From positions 1-20,177 of the forward strand of contig URSW01000009.1 of assembly GCA_900550625.1 (NCBI GenBank): DNA of 20,177 nucleotides, given 5' to 3'. The DNA is from an uncultured Eubacteriales bacterium (GTDB lineage Bacteria > Bacillota > Clostridia > Oscillospirales > CAG-272). Shown in pieces: positions 13,431-20,177 of this stretch (position 1 is the stretch's first letter; each line of letters opens with the position of its first letter). The notes beneath the pieces were generated by a model, which had not been told where the DNA came from, made no database searches, and saw only the letters and a program-made list of their open reading frames with translations. The translations under genes were made by a program, and so were the position numbers.

Positions 13431-15365
13431 ATGAAAAAGGTACTTTCGTTTCTGATGGTATGTGTGATGCTTGCTTCGCTTTGCGTCCTCCCTACCTCAG
13501 CAGCGCAGTCGAACAAGGACTTTGATGCTCTTGCTTTCGGCGCAAATAAGCCTACCTTTGACGGTGTAATCTCTGCTGAAGAGTGGGGCGAGTATACCGT
13601 TGAGGTAAAGGGCTCTGAAGCTGCTGGTAAGGATGCAACCGCAGTAAGCGCAGCAAACACCACCGTGTGGAATGAGAAAGAGGAAGCCGGCGATCACGCT
13701 CAGCTTAATTACAGAATCTGGCTCCGTTGGGATAAGGACTACTACTACATTGCAGCAGAGATCGACGACTACGACGGCTACTACAACAAGAGAAGCCGCG
13801 GCGATATCTGGAACGGCGACTGCTTCCAGTTCCGTGTTGACGACAAGGGTCCGAACTCCGCTCAGGCAGCTGCAGAGGATGGTTACGACCACACCGTGAC
13901 CGCGTTCAACAAGGAAAAGTACGATAAGCCGTGGGCAGATGTCAAAAACCTTATGAACACCGGATGTGCGATCAACACCACATCCACCAAGGATCCTAAG
14001 CCGAGATGGCTCTACGACATGGATTCCGGTCTCGGCGACCTCACCAAGAAGAACAAGAACCACGACAGCATCGCTCAGTTTGCTATGGAGGTCACTCCCG
14101 CAACGACCGGTGAGCTCGTTACCATCGAGGTTGCTCTTCCGTGGGATATGATCATCAGAGGCGATCAGCCTATCGACAAGACAACCTACGGTATCGGCAA
14201 GGTTCTCGGTATGTCCGCTGTTTATCTTAACTCCAGCTCTGCCTCCGAGGATTGGTCCGGATTCCTTCAGTGGGGTTCCGGTATCACCGACAGAACAACT
14301 TATGCGATGGATGATACCGAAGCCAACAAGGAGGGCAAGCTGAATCCGAACATTTACGGCGGTTCTCAGGCAATCACTCTCGTCGGCAAGGACGCTCTCA
14401 CCGGCGAAATGGTCGACGGACTCTTCGAGTATGAGCCCGTTAATGACCCCGTTCCGTATAAGGATCAGGTTCTCGCAGTAGGTTACGGTCAGGCTTACAT
14501 GTCTGCCGATGACGTTCGCTACGATGCAGGCTCCAATGTCATCATGCAGTATGAAGTCGCTCTCTGCGACGTTAAGCCCGTTAACCCCGAGACCACTGTT
14601 GTCGGATTTGTATTCGGCGGCAAGGACGGCGAAGAAAATGCCAGGTACGGCACCTTCGCAGGTTACGATTACAACTCGAAGTCATGGGTAATCGGTAACT
14701 TCGGCTGGGAGAACGGATGCACCGACATCTTTGCTTCCGCTCCCTATGAGTGGACGCTTCCCAACACCGATGAGAGTGCAGGAGCACTTGTTCCCGCTAC
14801 ATGGCACAGACTCACTCTCAAGATAGAAGGAAAGAAAGCATCTCTCTACGTTGACGGTGCTCTCGCGGTTGAGACAGAAAAGGATTGCATTACCGTTCCC
14901 GCAAATTCCGAGGATCCGAAGTTTAACAAGCTTGCTCCGATCCTTTACAACTGCGGCAAGGCGATCGTTGACAACATCAAGATCACCACCGATCTTACCT
15001 TTAATATTGAGAAGAACACCGGTAATGTGGATCTCGCCGACTACAACATTTCCACCACCGACCGTGCATTCCTCACCAGCACTCTCGGACGCAACTGCAA
15101 GGGCGATAGCGGCTGGGCAAACATCGTTGACTACGATCCGATGAATGTCAACAGTGAAGACGGCTACTACTCCGAGAAGCCCAAGAACATGACCCCCGGC
15201 GATATGAACGACGACGGCAAGCTCAACAACGCTGACGTTATCCTTCTTATCCGTTATCAGGCAGGCTGGACCGGTCTCACGATCAATGAGGCTGCAGCTG
15301 ACTTTAACGGCGACGGAAGCGTCAACATGAAGGACATCATCCTTCTCATCAGATCTCTTGTCTGA
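13431..15365 (+). CDS. Secreted CBM9/DOMON-like and laminin-G-like protein with C-terminal dockerin
   Basis: This is a 644-residue exported protein. ATG 13431 follows AAGGAG and opens a signal peptide (MKKVLSFLMVCVMLASLCVL, cleavage likely after PTSAA, residue 25). Residues ~38-330 resemble a CBM9/DOMON-type carbohydrate-binding beta-sandwich (KPTFDGVISAEEWGEYTVEV, then YRIWLRWDKDYYYIAAEI and DIWNGDCFQFRVD). Residues ~350-540 look like a laminin-G/concanavalin-type sandwich (ATWHRLTLKIEGKKASLYVD). Residues 590-644 are a dockerin with calcium loops DMNDDGKLNNAD and DFNGDGSVNMKD, each followed by an ILLIR helix. No glycosidase motif is seen, so it is probably a glycan-binding component docked on a cohesin scaffold (inference). 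The next gene encodes a paralogue with a membrane anchor instead. It has its own promoter and terminator. Confidence 0.88.
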   Translation: MKKVLSFLMVCVMLASLCVLPTSAAQSNKDFDALAFGANKPTFDGVISAEEWGEYTVEVKGSEAAGKDATAVSAANTTVWNEKEEAGDHAQLNYRIWLRWDKDYYYIAAEIDDYDGYYNKRSRGDIWNGDCFQFRVDDKGPNSAQAAAEDGYDHTVTAFNKEKYDKPWADVKNLMNTGCAINTTSTKDPKPRWLYDMDSGLGDLTKKNKNHDSIAQFAMEVTPATTGELVTIEVALPWDMIIRGDQPIDKTTYGIGKVLGMSAVYLNSSSASEDWSGFLQWGSGITDRTTYAMDDTEANKEGKLNPNIYGGSQAITLVGKDALTGEMVDGLFEYEPVNDPVPYKDQVLAVGYGQAYMSADDVRYDAGSNVIMQYEVALCDVKPVNPETTVVGFVFGGKDGEENARYGTFAGYDYNSKSWVIGNFGWENGCTDIFASAPYEWTLPNTDESAGALVPATWHRLTLKIEGKKASLYVDGALAVETEKDCITVPANSEDPKFNKLAPILYNCGKAIVDNIKITTDLTFNIEKNTGNVDLADYNISTTDRAFLTSTLGRNCKGDSGWANIVDYDPMNVNSEDGYYSEKPKNMTPGDMNDDGKLNNADVILLIRYQAGWTGLTINEAAADFNGDGSVNMKDIILLIRSLV

Positions 15366-15430
15366 TTACGGAAAATGACTCCGGTTTCGCGTGAGAAATT
15401 GCGTGGATTCCGATAAAATTTAACATTTCC

Positions 15431-15479
15431 GCGCGGGAGGAAAAACAGCAATCTGTTTTCTCCTCCGCCGCGATTTTTT
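15431..15479 (+). terminator. Terminator of the CBM9-dockerin gene
   Basis: An imperfect stem of about 16 bp pairs GCGGGAGGAAAAACAG with CTGTTTTCTCCTCCGCCGC around CAAT and is followed by TTTTTT (15474-15479). It begins 65 nt past the stop codon. Confidence 0.88.
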
Positions 15480-15634
15480 GCGCTCGGAAGCTGTGCGGGC
15501 GAAAGCGAAGATACGGGAAAGCGCGCCGCGAGGACGGGCGCGTGTCGAGGCGCGGAGGAAGGACATGGTGTACGGCCGGTGTGCGGAATGTGGCGTTTGG
15601 GCGGTCGGGACGGGCATCGAAAACGAAAAAAAGG
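15480..15634. other. GC-rich segment between two terminators
   Basis: About 155 nt of purine-rich + strand sequence with no coding frame and no ribosome site. It is flanked on both sides by terminator hairpins and has no recognisable promoter. A small RNA ending at the second terminator is possible but unsupported otherwise. Confidence 0.35.
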
Positions 15635-15676
15635 AAACTCCCGAAGGCAAAATCTGCCGTTCGAGAGTTTTTGTTT
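15635..15676. terminator. Bidirectional terminator-like hairpin before the second CBM9 gene
   Basis: AAACTC-CGAA-GGCA pairs with TGCC-TTCG-GAGTTT around AAATC with single-base bulges. On the + strand it is followed by TTGTTT; on the minus strand by CC and a T7 run. No gene ends immediately upstream on either strand. Confidence 0.65.
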
Positions 15677-15719
15677 ATCGGTATTAGACAGTTTGGTTGA
15701 TAAAATGAAAGATAATGTA

Positions 15720-15748
15720 TTGACATTGCACTTTGCATGTGATAAAAT
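15720..15748 (+). promoter_or_regulatory. Promoter of the membrane-anchored CBM9-like gene
   Basis: TTGACA (15720-15725), a 17-bp spacer and TAAAAT (15743-15748). The -10 ends about 78 nt before the start codon. Confidence 0.88.
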
Positions 15749-15826
15749 AAGACCGTGAATATGTGCGCGCGGTTAACGGCTTGTTACGGAAATAACGGCG
15801 CACAATAATAAATTTTGGAGGATATG

Positions 15827-17035
15827 ATGAAGAAGTTTCTGGCTTTTGTTCTCTGCGCGGTCATGCTTTCCGCAATGCTGGCAATCCCGGCTTTCGCAGC
15901 AAGAACGAACGTTGATGCCGACGCTCTCAAATTTGCGTCGAAGCCCACTATAGACGGAACGCTCTCCACTGAGGAGTGGGGCGAGAAGACCGTCACTGTA
16001 AAGGGCGAGGAGGCAGCTAACAAGGATGACAAGGAGGCTCCCAGCCCCACCAACACCTACATGGAGTTCTCGAACGAGGCTCAGCTCGAGATGAGCTATG
16101 ACCTCTGGCTCCGTTGGGACGACGAGTATTTCTATATCGGTGCGATCGTTAACGATATCGACGGTTTCGCAAACACCCACAGCAAGGACGAAATCTGGAA
16201 CGGCGACTGCCTCCAGACCCGTATCGATCCCGCAGGACCTGCAAGCCGCATGGAAGAGAAGATTCCGGGCTTCAACTATCTGACCGACGAATATGTTTTC
16301 AGCAAGGGTAACTACAAGGACAACGGCGCGAACGCTTGGGCGAATGCGAAGAACCTTATCAACGCGGGCTTTGCTCTTGTAAACGGCGGCAAGGTCGTTC
16401 AGGCTTACGACATGGAAGCTAAAGAAATCATGACCGACACTCTCTGCGCTATCACTACCGTTCCCAACGATCCTAACAGCGAAGAAGATTTCGGATGCAC
16501 AACCACTTATGAGATCGCTATTCCGTGGAAGACCATCGGTGAGAACTTCACTCCCGAGGCTGACAAGATTCTCGGTATGGCTGTCGTAGTTCTTAACGGC
16601 TCCGGCTCCGGTGCTGACTCCTGGCTCACTTGGGGTACGGGAATCTGCGGCGGTCAGTGCAAGGACGCTCCTAAGACTGTCGGCGGTCCGAACGCTGTTA
16701 CTCTTAAGTCTGATACCGTAACTCCCGCAGCTACATATGATAAGACTCCCGAGTCTACGACTCCCGATACCACCACCAAGGCTCCCGACAGCACTCCTAC
16801 GACCACAAACGCTCCGACTACCACCAAGGCTCCCGATAAGGCCAATACCCCGAATGACATGAGCAACATCGGTAATGACGGACTTCCCGGTTGGGCTATC
16901 GCGCTCATCATCGTCGGCGCAGTTGTCGTTGTAGCAGTTGTTGTTATCATCATCGTTGCCAAGAAGAAGGGCGGCGTAAAGGCTGACGAGGCAAATGCTG
17001 ACGATAAGAAGGACGACGAGGCAAAGGGCGAGTAA
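15827..17035 (+). CDS. Cell-surface CBM9/DOMON-like protein with C-terminal membrane anchor
   Basis: This is a 402-residue surface protein. Of the possible starts TTG 15815, ATG 15824 and ATG 15827, I chose 15827: GGAGG (15817-15821) is 5 nt away and the product begins with a clean signal peptide (MKKFLAFVLCAVMLSAMLAI, cleavage after AFA, residue ~24). Residues ~36-300 are one CBM9/DOMON-like domain, clearly paralogous to the N-terminal half of the preceding protein (KPTIDGTLSTEEWGEKTVTV, LWLRWDDEYFYIGAIV, EIWNGDC). Residues ~305-345 are a Thr/Pro/Ala-rich linker of repeated TTKAPD-like units, as in wall-spanning stalks. Residues ~355-378 are a valine-rich transmembrane helix followed by KKK and an acidic cytoplasmic tail. 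No sortase motif is present. It probably presents a glycan-binding domain on the membrane (inference). It has its own promoter and terminator. Confidence 0.88.
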   Translation: MKKFLAFVLCAVMLSAMLAIPAFAARTNVDADALKFASKPTIDGTLSTEEWGEKTVTVKGEEAANKDDKEAPSPTNTYMEFSNEAQLEMSYDLWLRWDDEYFYIGAIVNDIDGFANTHSKDEIWNGDCLQTRIDPAGPASRMEEKIPGFNYLTDEYVFSKGNYKDNGANAWANAKNLINAGFALVNGGKVVQAYDMEAKEIMTDTLCAITTVPNDPNSEEDFGCTTTYEIAIPWKTIGENFTPEADKILGMAVVVLNGSGSGADSWLTWGTGICGGQCKDAPKTVGGPNAVTLKSDTVTPAATYDKTPESTTPDTTTKAPDSTPTTTNAPTTTKAPDKANTPNDMSNIGNDGLPGWAIALIIVGAVVVVAVVVIIIVAKKKGGVKADEANADDKKDDEAKGE

Positions 17036-17111
17036 TCGCGGAATGTCTCGAATTCCGAAACGCTCCGCACGGTCGGAACGGTGATCGGAAAAATCCGTAA
17101 TATTGTTTTTC

Positions 17112-17147
17112 ACAGAGGAGAAGCTCAGGCTTCTCCTCTGTTTTTTT
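17112..17147 (+). terminator. Strong terminator of the membrane-anchored CBM9-like gene
   Basis: A perfect 12-bp stem pairs ACAGAGGAGAAG (17112-17123) with CTTCTCCTCTGT (17130-17141) around CTCAGG, followed by T6 (17142-17147). Confidence 0.95.
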
Positions 17148-17281
17148 GTACGGAGGGAAATGAGCTTGCACAGAGGACCCGAGTTTGCGAAGCGAGGATT
17201 TTAACCTTTGATTGCGGAGCGAACGGCTCGGTTTTCGACTCCCGTGATTCGATGAACGTCCGTCCGCAAAGCTGAGCGGCG

Positions 17282-19861
17282 TCAGGAATTTTTGCGCGGC
17301 GACAGCTCTTCGATGCCGCAGCCGTAATCAAGGATCCGTTTGTATGTGTGTCCGTCGAATATCATGGCGCAGCTGTTGTAATACGGATGAAATGCATTGA
17401 TGTAGGATGGGAGGAGGATGCGCTTTGTGAAGACGTTCTTCCTTGCCGTTTCTTCATCGTTCGTGCTGACGTGGAGAACGGAGCACGTCGGGCTCCACGG
17501 GCTCCGGGCGATCTGCATCACGCAGTACGGACCGTCCGTGCGCGCGCCGCGGTATTCGTATCCGTCGGCATCCGTATGTATTTCAAGCATCCGATCGACG
17601 CTCGCCGCGAAGTCCGACGTATATTCCGACGGGCGTTTTGTTACGACTGCAAACGAACGCCCGCGGAGAAATTCCGCGTCCTTCAGCTTGTCCGCATCTC
17701 TGTCAATGAATGAGTACGATGCCGCTTCACCTCCGTCGTAGGTGTTCGATCTCGGCAGTCTGATCGCGTTTGCGATATCGGAGAGAATCTTGCTTTCCGG
17801 ACACAGATTCACCGTTTTCATCAGCGCGATGTATCCGTCAACAAGCCCGGTGCCTTTGTACGGCGCTGTGTTTTCGGTGAACTTTTCGCACTCCGCGAAA
17901 TCCCCGCCGCGCTTCTCGAATCGGCGCTCTCTTTCCCCGGTGGGGGGATAGTCTCTGCCGTTCAGCAGGACGTGCGTTTTTTCGGGATCGAGCTTCGGCG
18001 GCAGCGTGAGCGCGAAAGAGCTTGTATTCTCCGCCTCGGCGATAATGTTGTCCCCGTCCGTGCGGGCGTGGATGTGGGCGTATATCCGACCGCTCTCGAT
18101 CGAGTGTAGCGAGACCCAATATGCGCGTCCGTAGCGGTTCATGTGAGTATCGAGCCATACCTCGTCGGGCCACGGATCGCGCTTCGCCGAGAGGAGCTCA
18201 CGCAGCGCGTTTTCTTCAAACTGCACCTGCTCGAACACGTTGTGCATCAGCTTGTGAAATGTCGTGCATTCGTAATCCTTCAGGCAGTCCCTGAACGCAT
18301 CGACGCCTTCCGTATTTTTTATATGACCGGGATCGGCGTCCGAGGTCAGAAAGCGGACGCGCATATTTGAAAGGTTGCGTACCTCGTTCGGGTTCAGGTA
18401 TCCGGTCGACGGATAGATCCCCGCGAAGAGGTCGGGACTTTTTTCCGCGAGCGTCCATGTCGCGTATCCGCCGTTTGACTGCCCCATGGCGTATATCCTG
18501 TCCTCGTCGATACGGTACCGCTTTTCTATGTCGGCGAGGATCTCTCTGAACGAACGATCCCCGACGTAGCTGCCGGTCGTCATCCCCCTGCCGTGGATAT
18601 CCGCGACGATCAGGTCGGGAAAAGCGTCGGTGCGTTCGAAATAATATGAGTACATCGAGCCGTCGGCGGAGGTTATCGTGTTTATGATAAGCAGTGCATA
18701 TCTTCGCTCGGGGTCAAATCCCTTCGGCAGGCAGATGCAGTACCTCATGCACTGATCGTCGATATGTGTGAAATAGTAGAGCTTTTTCGCGCCGGGGCTT
18801 TGCAGATATGAGTCGTATTCGCCGCGCTCAATCAGGGAGATCTCACGTTCGAACGTCTCCCACGCGAGAAAGTTTCTGATATCGTCCTCCGGAAAGTGGT
18901 ATATGCAGGCGAGATTGTAGCGGAGGCAGGCGACAGCGTATTCGGAGAGAGATGGGTCTTCAAGCGCACGGCGCGCTCTGTCCTCCGTCCGCTTCATGTA
19001 GTCGCACGGGACGACGGGAAAAACGTCGATTGAGTGGGCGTATTCGCCGCCGCCGCGCGTCCTTGCGCGCAGAACGGCGTGCGCATGGTTGAAGGGGGAT
19101 TTCTTCGTGAAGGGGATTTTCGAAAGATCGACGCGGAGGTATTCGAAAAAGCGCAGCTTCCTTGAATACAGCACTTCTCCCGTTATGCTGTCCTCGACCG
19201 AAAGCGTGACCGGCTCATCGAGACAGAGATTGACCGAATCCACGGGAGTGCAGCTTATCTGAAACTCATCTCTCTGAAAGAATGTTCCGTCAACCTCCGC
19301 CGCGATCTCGCCTTTTTTGTAGTGGAAATTGTTTTTCACCATGGAGTTGTGCGCGAGGGAGTTCTCGTATTCGAGCGGGGTGAAGCGCACCGTTGTCAGA
19401 AACGACGAATGCGAATCGTGCTGCTGAAGGCAGATTACGTTCATTCCGGCGGAGAGGGTCAGCGTGAAAAGCTGGCGGCTGGTGTCGCGGTTCGTGCAGC
19501 AGAGCGCTGCGATCTTTCCGTTTATCCAGAGCCTCTGCTTGGCGATCGTTTCGATCGAAAACGCGGCGTCGGTCTCTTTTTCGCAGACGATGCAGAAAAA
19601 GAAGAATACGCTGTCCATGAAATTGAGCCCCTCGATGCGGCTGAAATTCACCGTTGCGAGCGTTGTGTGCGTCGTGCAGTCGAGCAGTGCGTAATCAAGC
19701 GGCGTGCCGCTGCGGAAGTGATCGGTTATGCGCCGCACCTCCTCCGGAACCTCGGATGGGTCCTCAAAGATGTAGCTGTCGGAGTGAGGCGAAACTATCA
19801 CGCCGACGAAATCGGGATTTATTGCTATGTCCTTTATGCTGTAGATTATTTTTTCGTCCAA
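17282..19861 (-). CDS. Large cytoplasmic alpha/beta hydrolase (prolyl-oligopeptidase/esterase type)
   Basis: This 859-residue protein has no signal peptide. The start is TTG (19861-19859), set by AAAGGA 8 nt upstream. Residues ~1-290 are beta-rich and unassigned. Residues ~360-560 are a serine hydrolase core: YCICLPKGFDPERRYALLII, the oxyanion-side DIHGRGMT, and the nucleophile elbow GQSNGGY (Ser462). Likely acid and base are Asp508/Asp510 (TSDADPGH) and His540 (KLMHN), by position only. Residues ~575-660 resemble the C-terminal module of large esterase/peptidase proteins (YWVSLHSIESGRIYAHIHAR). The rest is unassigned. An ABC exporter gene ends 21 bp upstream on the same strand, so the two are probably one operon, and the hydrolase may act on the exported or imported compound (inference). 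The exact substrate (peptide or ester) cannot be read. Confidence 0.8.
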   Translation of the reverse strand: MDEKIIYSIKDIAINPDFVGVIVSPHSDSYIFEDPSEVPEEVRRITDHFRSGTPLDYALLDCTTHTTLATVNFSRIEGLNFMDSVFFFFCIVCEKETDAAFSIETIAKQRLWINGKIAALCCTNRDTSRQLFTLTLSAGMNVICLQQHDSHSSFLTTVRFTPLEYENSLAHNSMVKNNFHYKKGEIAAEVDGTFFQRDEFQISCTPVDSVNLCLDEPVTLSVEDSITGEVLYSRKLRFFEYLRVDLSKIPFTKKSPFNHAHAVLRARTRGGGEYAHSIDVFPVVPCDYMKRTEDRARRALEDPSLSEYAVACLRYNLACIYHFPEDDIRNFLAWETFEREISLIERGEYDSYLQSPGAKKLYYFTHIDDQCMRYCICLPKGFDPERRYALLIINTITSADGSMYSYYFERTDAFPDLIVADIHGRGMTTGSYVGDRSFREILADIEKRYRIDEDRIYAMGQSNGGYATWTLAEKSPDLFAGIYPSTGYLNPNEVRNLSNMRVRFLTSDADPGHIKNTEGVDAFRDCLKDYECTTFHKLMHNVFEQVQFEENALRELLSAKRDPWPDEVWLDTHMNRYGRAYWVSLHSIESGRIYAHIHARTDGDNIIAEAENTSSFALTLPPKLDPEKTHVLLNGRDYPPTGERERRFEKRGGDFAECEKFTENTAPYKGTGLVDGYIALMKTVNLCPESKILSDIANAIRLPRSNTYDGGEAASYSFIDRDADKLKDAEFLRGRSFAVVTKRPSEYTSDFAASVDRMLEIHTDADGYEYRGARTDGPYCVMQIARSPWSPTCSVLHVSTNDEETARKNVFTKRILLPSYINAFHPYYNSCAMIFDGHTYKRILDYGCGIEELSPRKNS

Positions 19862-19882
19862 GTTCGGTGTCCTTTCTCGGAA

Positions 19883-20177
19883 TTATTCACGGTAGTACTG
19901 CGCCTGCATGAGAAACAGCTTTCTGTATATTCCGTCATCGATCTGCATCAGCTCGTCGTGAGTGCCGTATTCCGCGATCGTGTTGTTTGCAAACACGGCG
20001 GTATGGTCGGTAAACCTCGTAGACGAAAGGCGGTGCGAGATGTAGATGGCGGTGCGCTGTTCGGCGAGGTCGTGAAAGTTGCGGTATATGTTGTACTCGG
20101 CAATCGGGTCGAGCGCCGAGGTCGGCTCGTCGAAGAGCATGACATCCGGCTCCATACACAGCGCCCGCACGATGGCC
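19883..20177 (-). CDS. ABC transporter ATP-binding domain, C-terminal part, cut by window edge
   Basis: Only the last 97 residues are in the window; the gene continues past the right edge. Visible are the end of the signature-helix region (AIVRAL), Walker B with D-loop (VMLFDEPTSALDP) and the H-loop (IYISHRLSS), then the standard tail EYGTHDELMQIDDGIYRKLF. The tail pattern fits the nucleotide-binding domain of ABCB-type exporters with fused membrane domains, commonly lipid, peptide or drug exporters. The membrane part is not visible, so this is inference. The stop codon is followed 21 bp later by the TTG start of the hydrolase gene, which implies cotranscription. Confidence 0.93.
   Translation of the reverse strand, partial: AIVRALCMEPDVMLFDEPTSALDPIAEYNIYRNFHDLAEQRTAIYISHRLSSTRFTDHTAVFANNTIAEYGTHDELMQIDDGIYRKLFLMQAQYYRE

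Noticed and set aside
15773..17113. 446-codon ORF on the minus strand across the membrane-anchored CBM9 gene
   Set aside because: The + strand gene has signal peptide, domain, linker and anchor; the reverse frame is a codon-bias shadow that also crosses the promoter.
17160..17281. tRNA-like phrases (for example GGTTTTCGACTCCC) in the gap before the hydrolase stop
   Set aside because: No acceptor stem or anticodon arm can be folded around them; probably intergenic sequence of unknown nature.
1..20177. CRISPR array, transposase, integrase, phage or toxin-antitoxin genes
   Set aside because: No regularly spaced repeats and no such protein families were seen; the short tandem repeats have only two units each.

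Overview
The window looks like a chromosomal segment of an anaerobic Gram-positive bacterium of the Clostridia, probably an uncultured gut or rumen lineage. This is inference. The grounds are two dockerin-bearing secreted proteins, an acidic zinc-ribbon protein of the clostridial CD1247 type beside efp, a clostridial-type glutamate dehydrogenase, strong AGGAGG ribosome sites, and near-consensus TTGACA-17-TATAAT promoters. Genes are GC-rich and the promoters and terminators are easy to read. I see no phage, transposase, CRISPR array or plasmid genes.

Layout from left to right. 1-977 (-): an XRE-type regulator cut by the left edge. 1371-1444 (-): tRNA-Gln(TTG) with a perfect promoter and tandem terminators. 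2116-3270 (+): a secreted PPC-like protein with a C-terminal dockerin. 3271-4153: a long non-coding stretch with a 129-nt foldback whose G-U wobble pairs work only on the + strand, followed by a terminator hairpin; this is a candidate structured RNA. 4154-7129 (-): two extracytoplasmic folding factors, a trigger-factor/FKBP-like lipoprotein and a membrane-anchored SurA/PrsA-like protein, read from a promoter whose -10 box lies inside a perfect 22-bp inverted repeat. 7288-9254 (-): uvrB, split by a net 7-nt loss that leaves two reading frames overlapping at ATGA. 9518-9593 (+): tRNA-Thr(GGT). 10290-11636 (+): gdhA. 12089-12646 (+): efp, with an unusual hairpin between its Shine-Dalgarno and start codon. 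12760-13212 (+): the CD1247-like protein. 13431-17035 (+): two adjacent paralogous secreted CBM9/DOMON-like proteins, the first ending in a dockerin, the second in a transmembrane anchor. 17282-20177 (-): a large cytoplasmic alpha/beta hydrolase translated just after an ABC exporter that runs off the right edge.

Functionally the window mixes housekeeping genes (tRNAs, uvrB, gdhA, efp) with a cell-surface theme: three non-catalytic secreted proteins carrying dockerin or membrane anchors, and two folding catalysts for exported proteins. The most interesting items are the candidate RNA at 3564-3692, the split uvrB, the differently anchored CBM9-like pair, the efp leader hairpin and the operator-like palindrome before the folding-factor genes.
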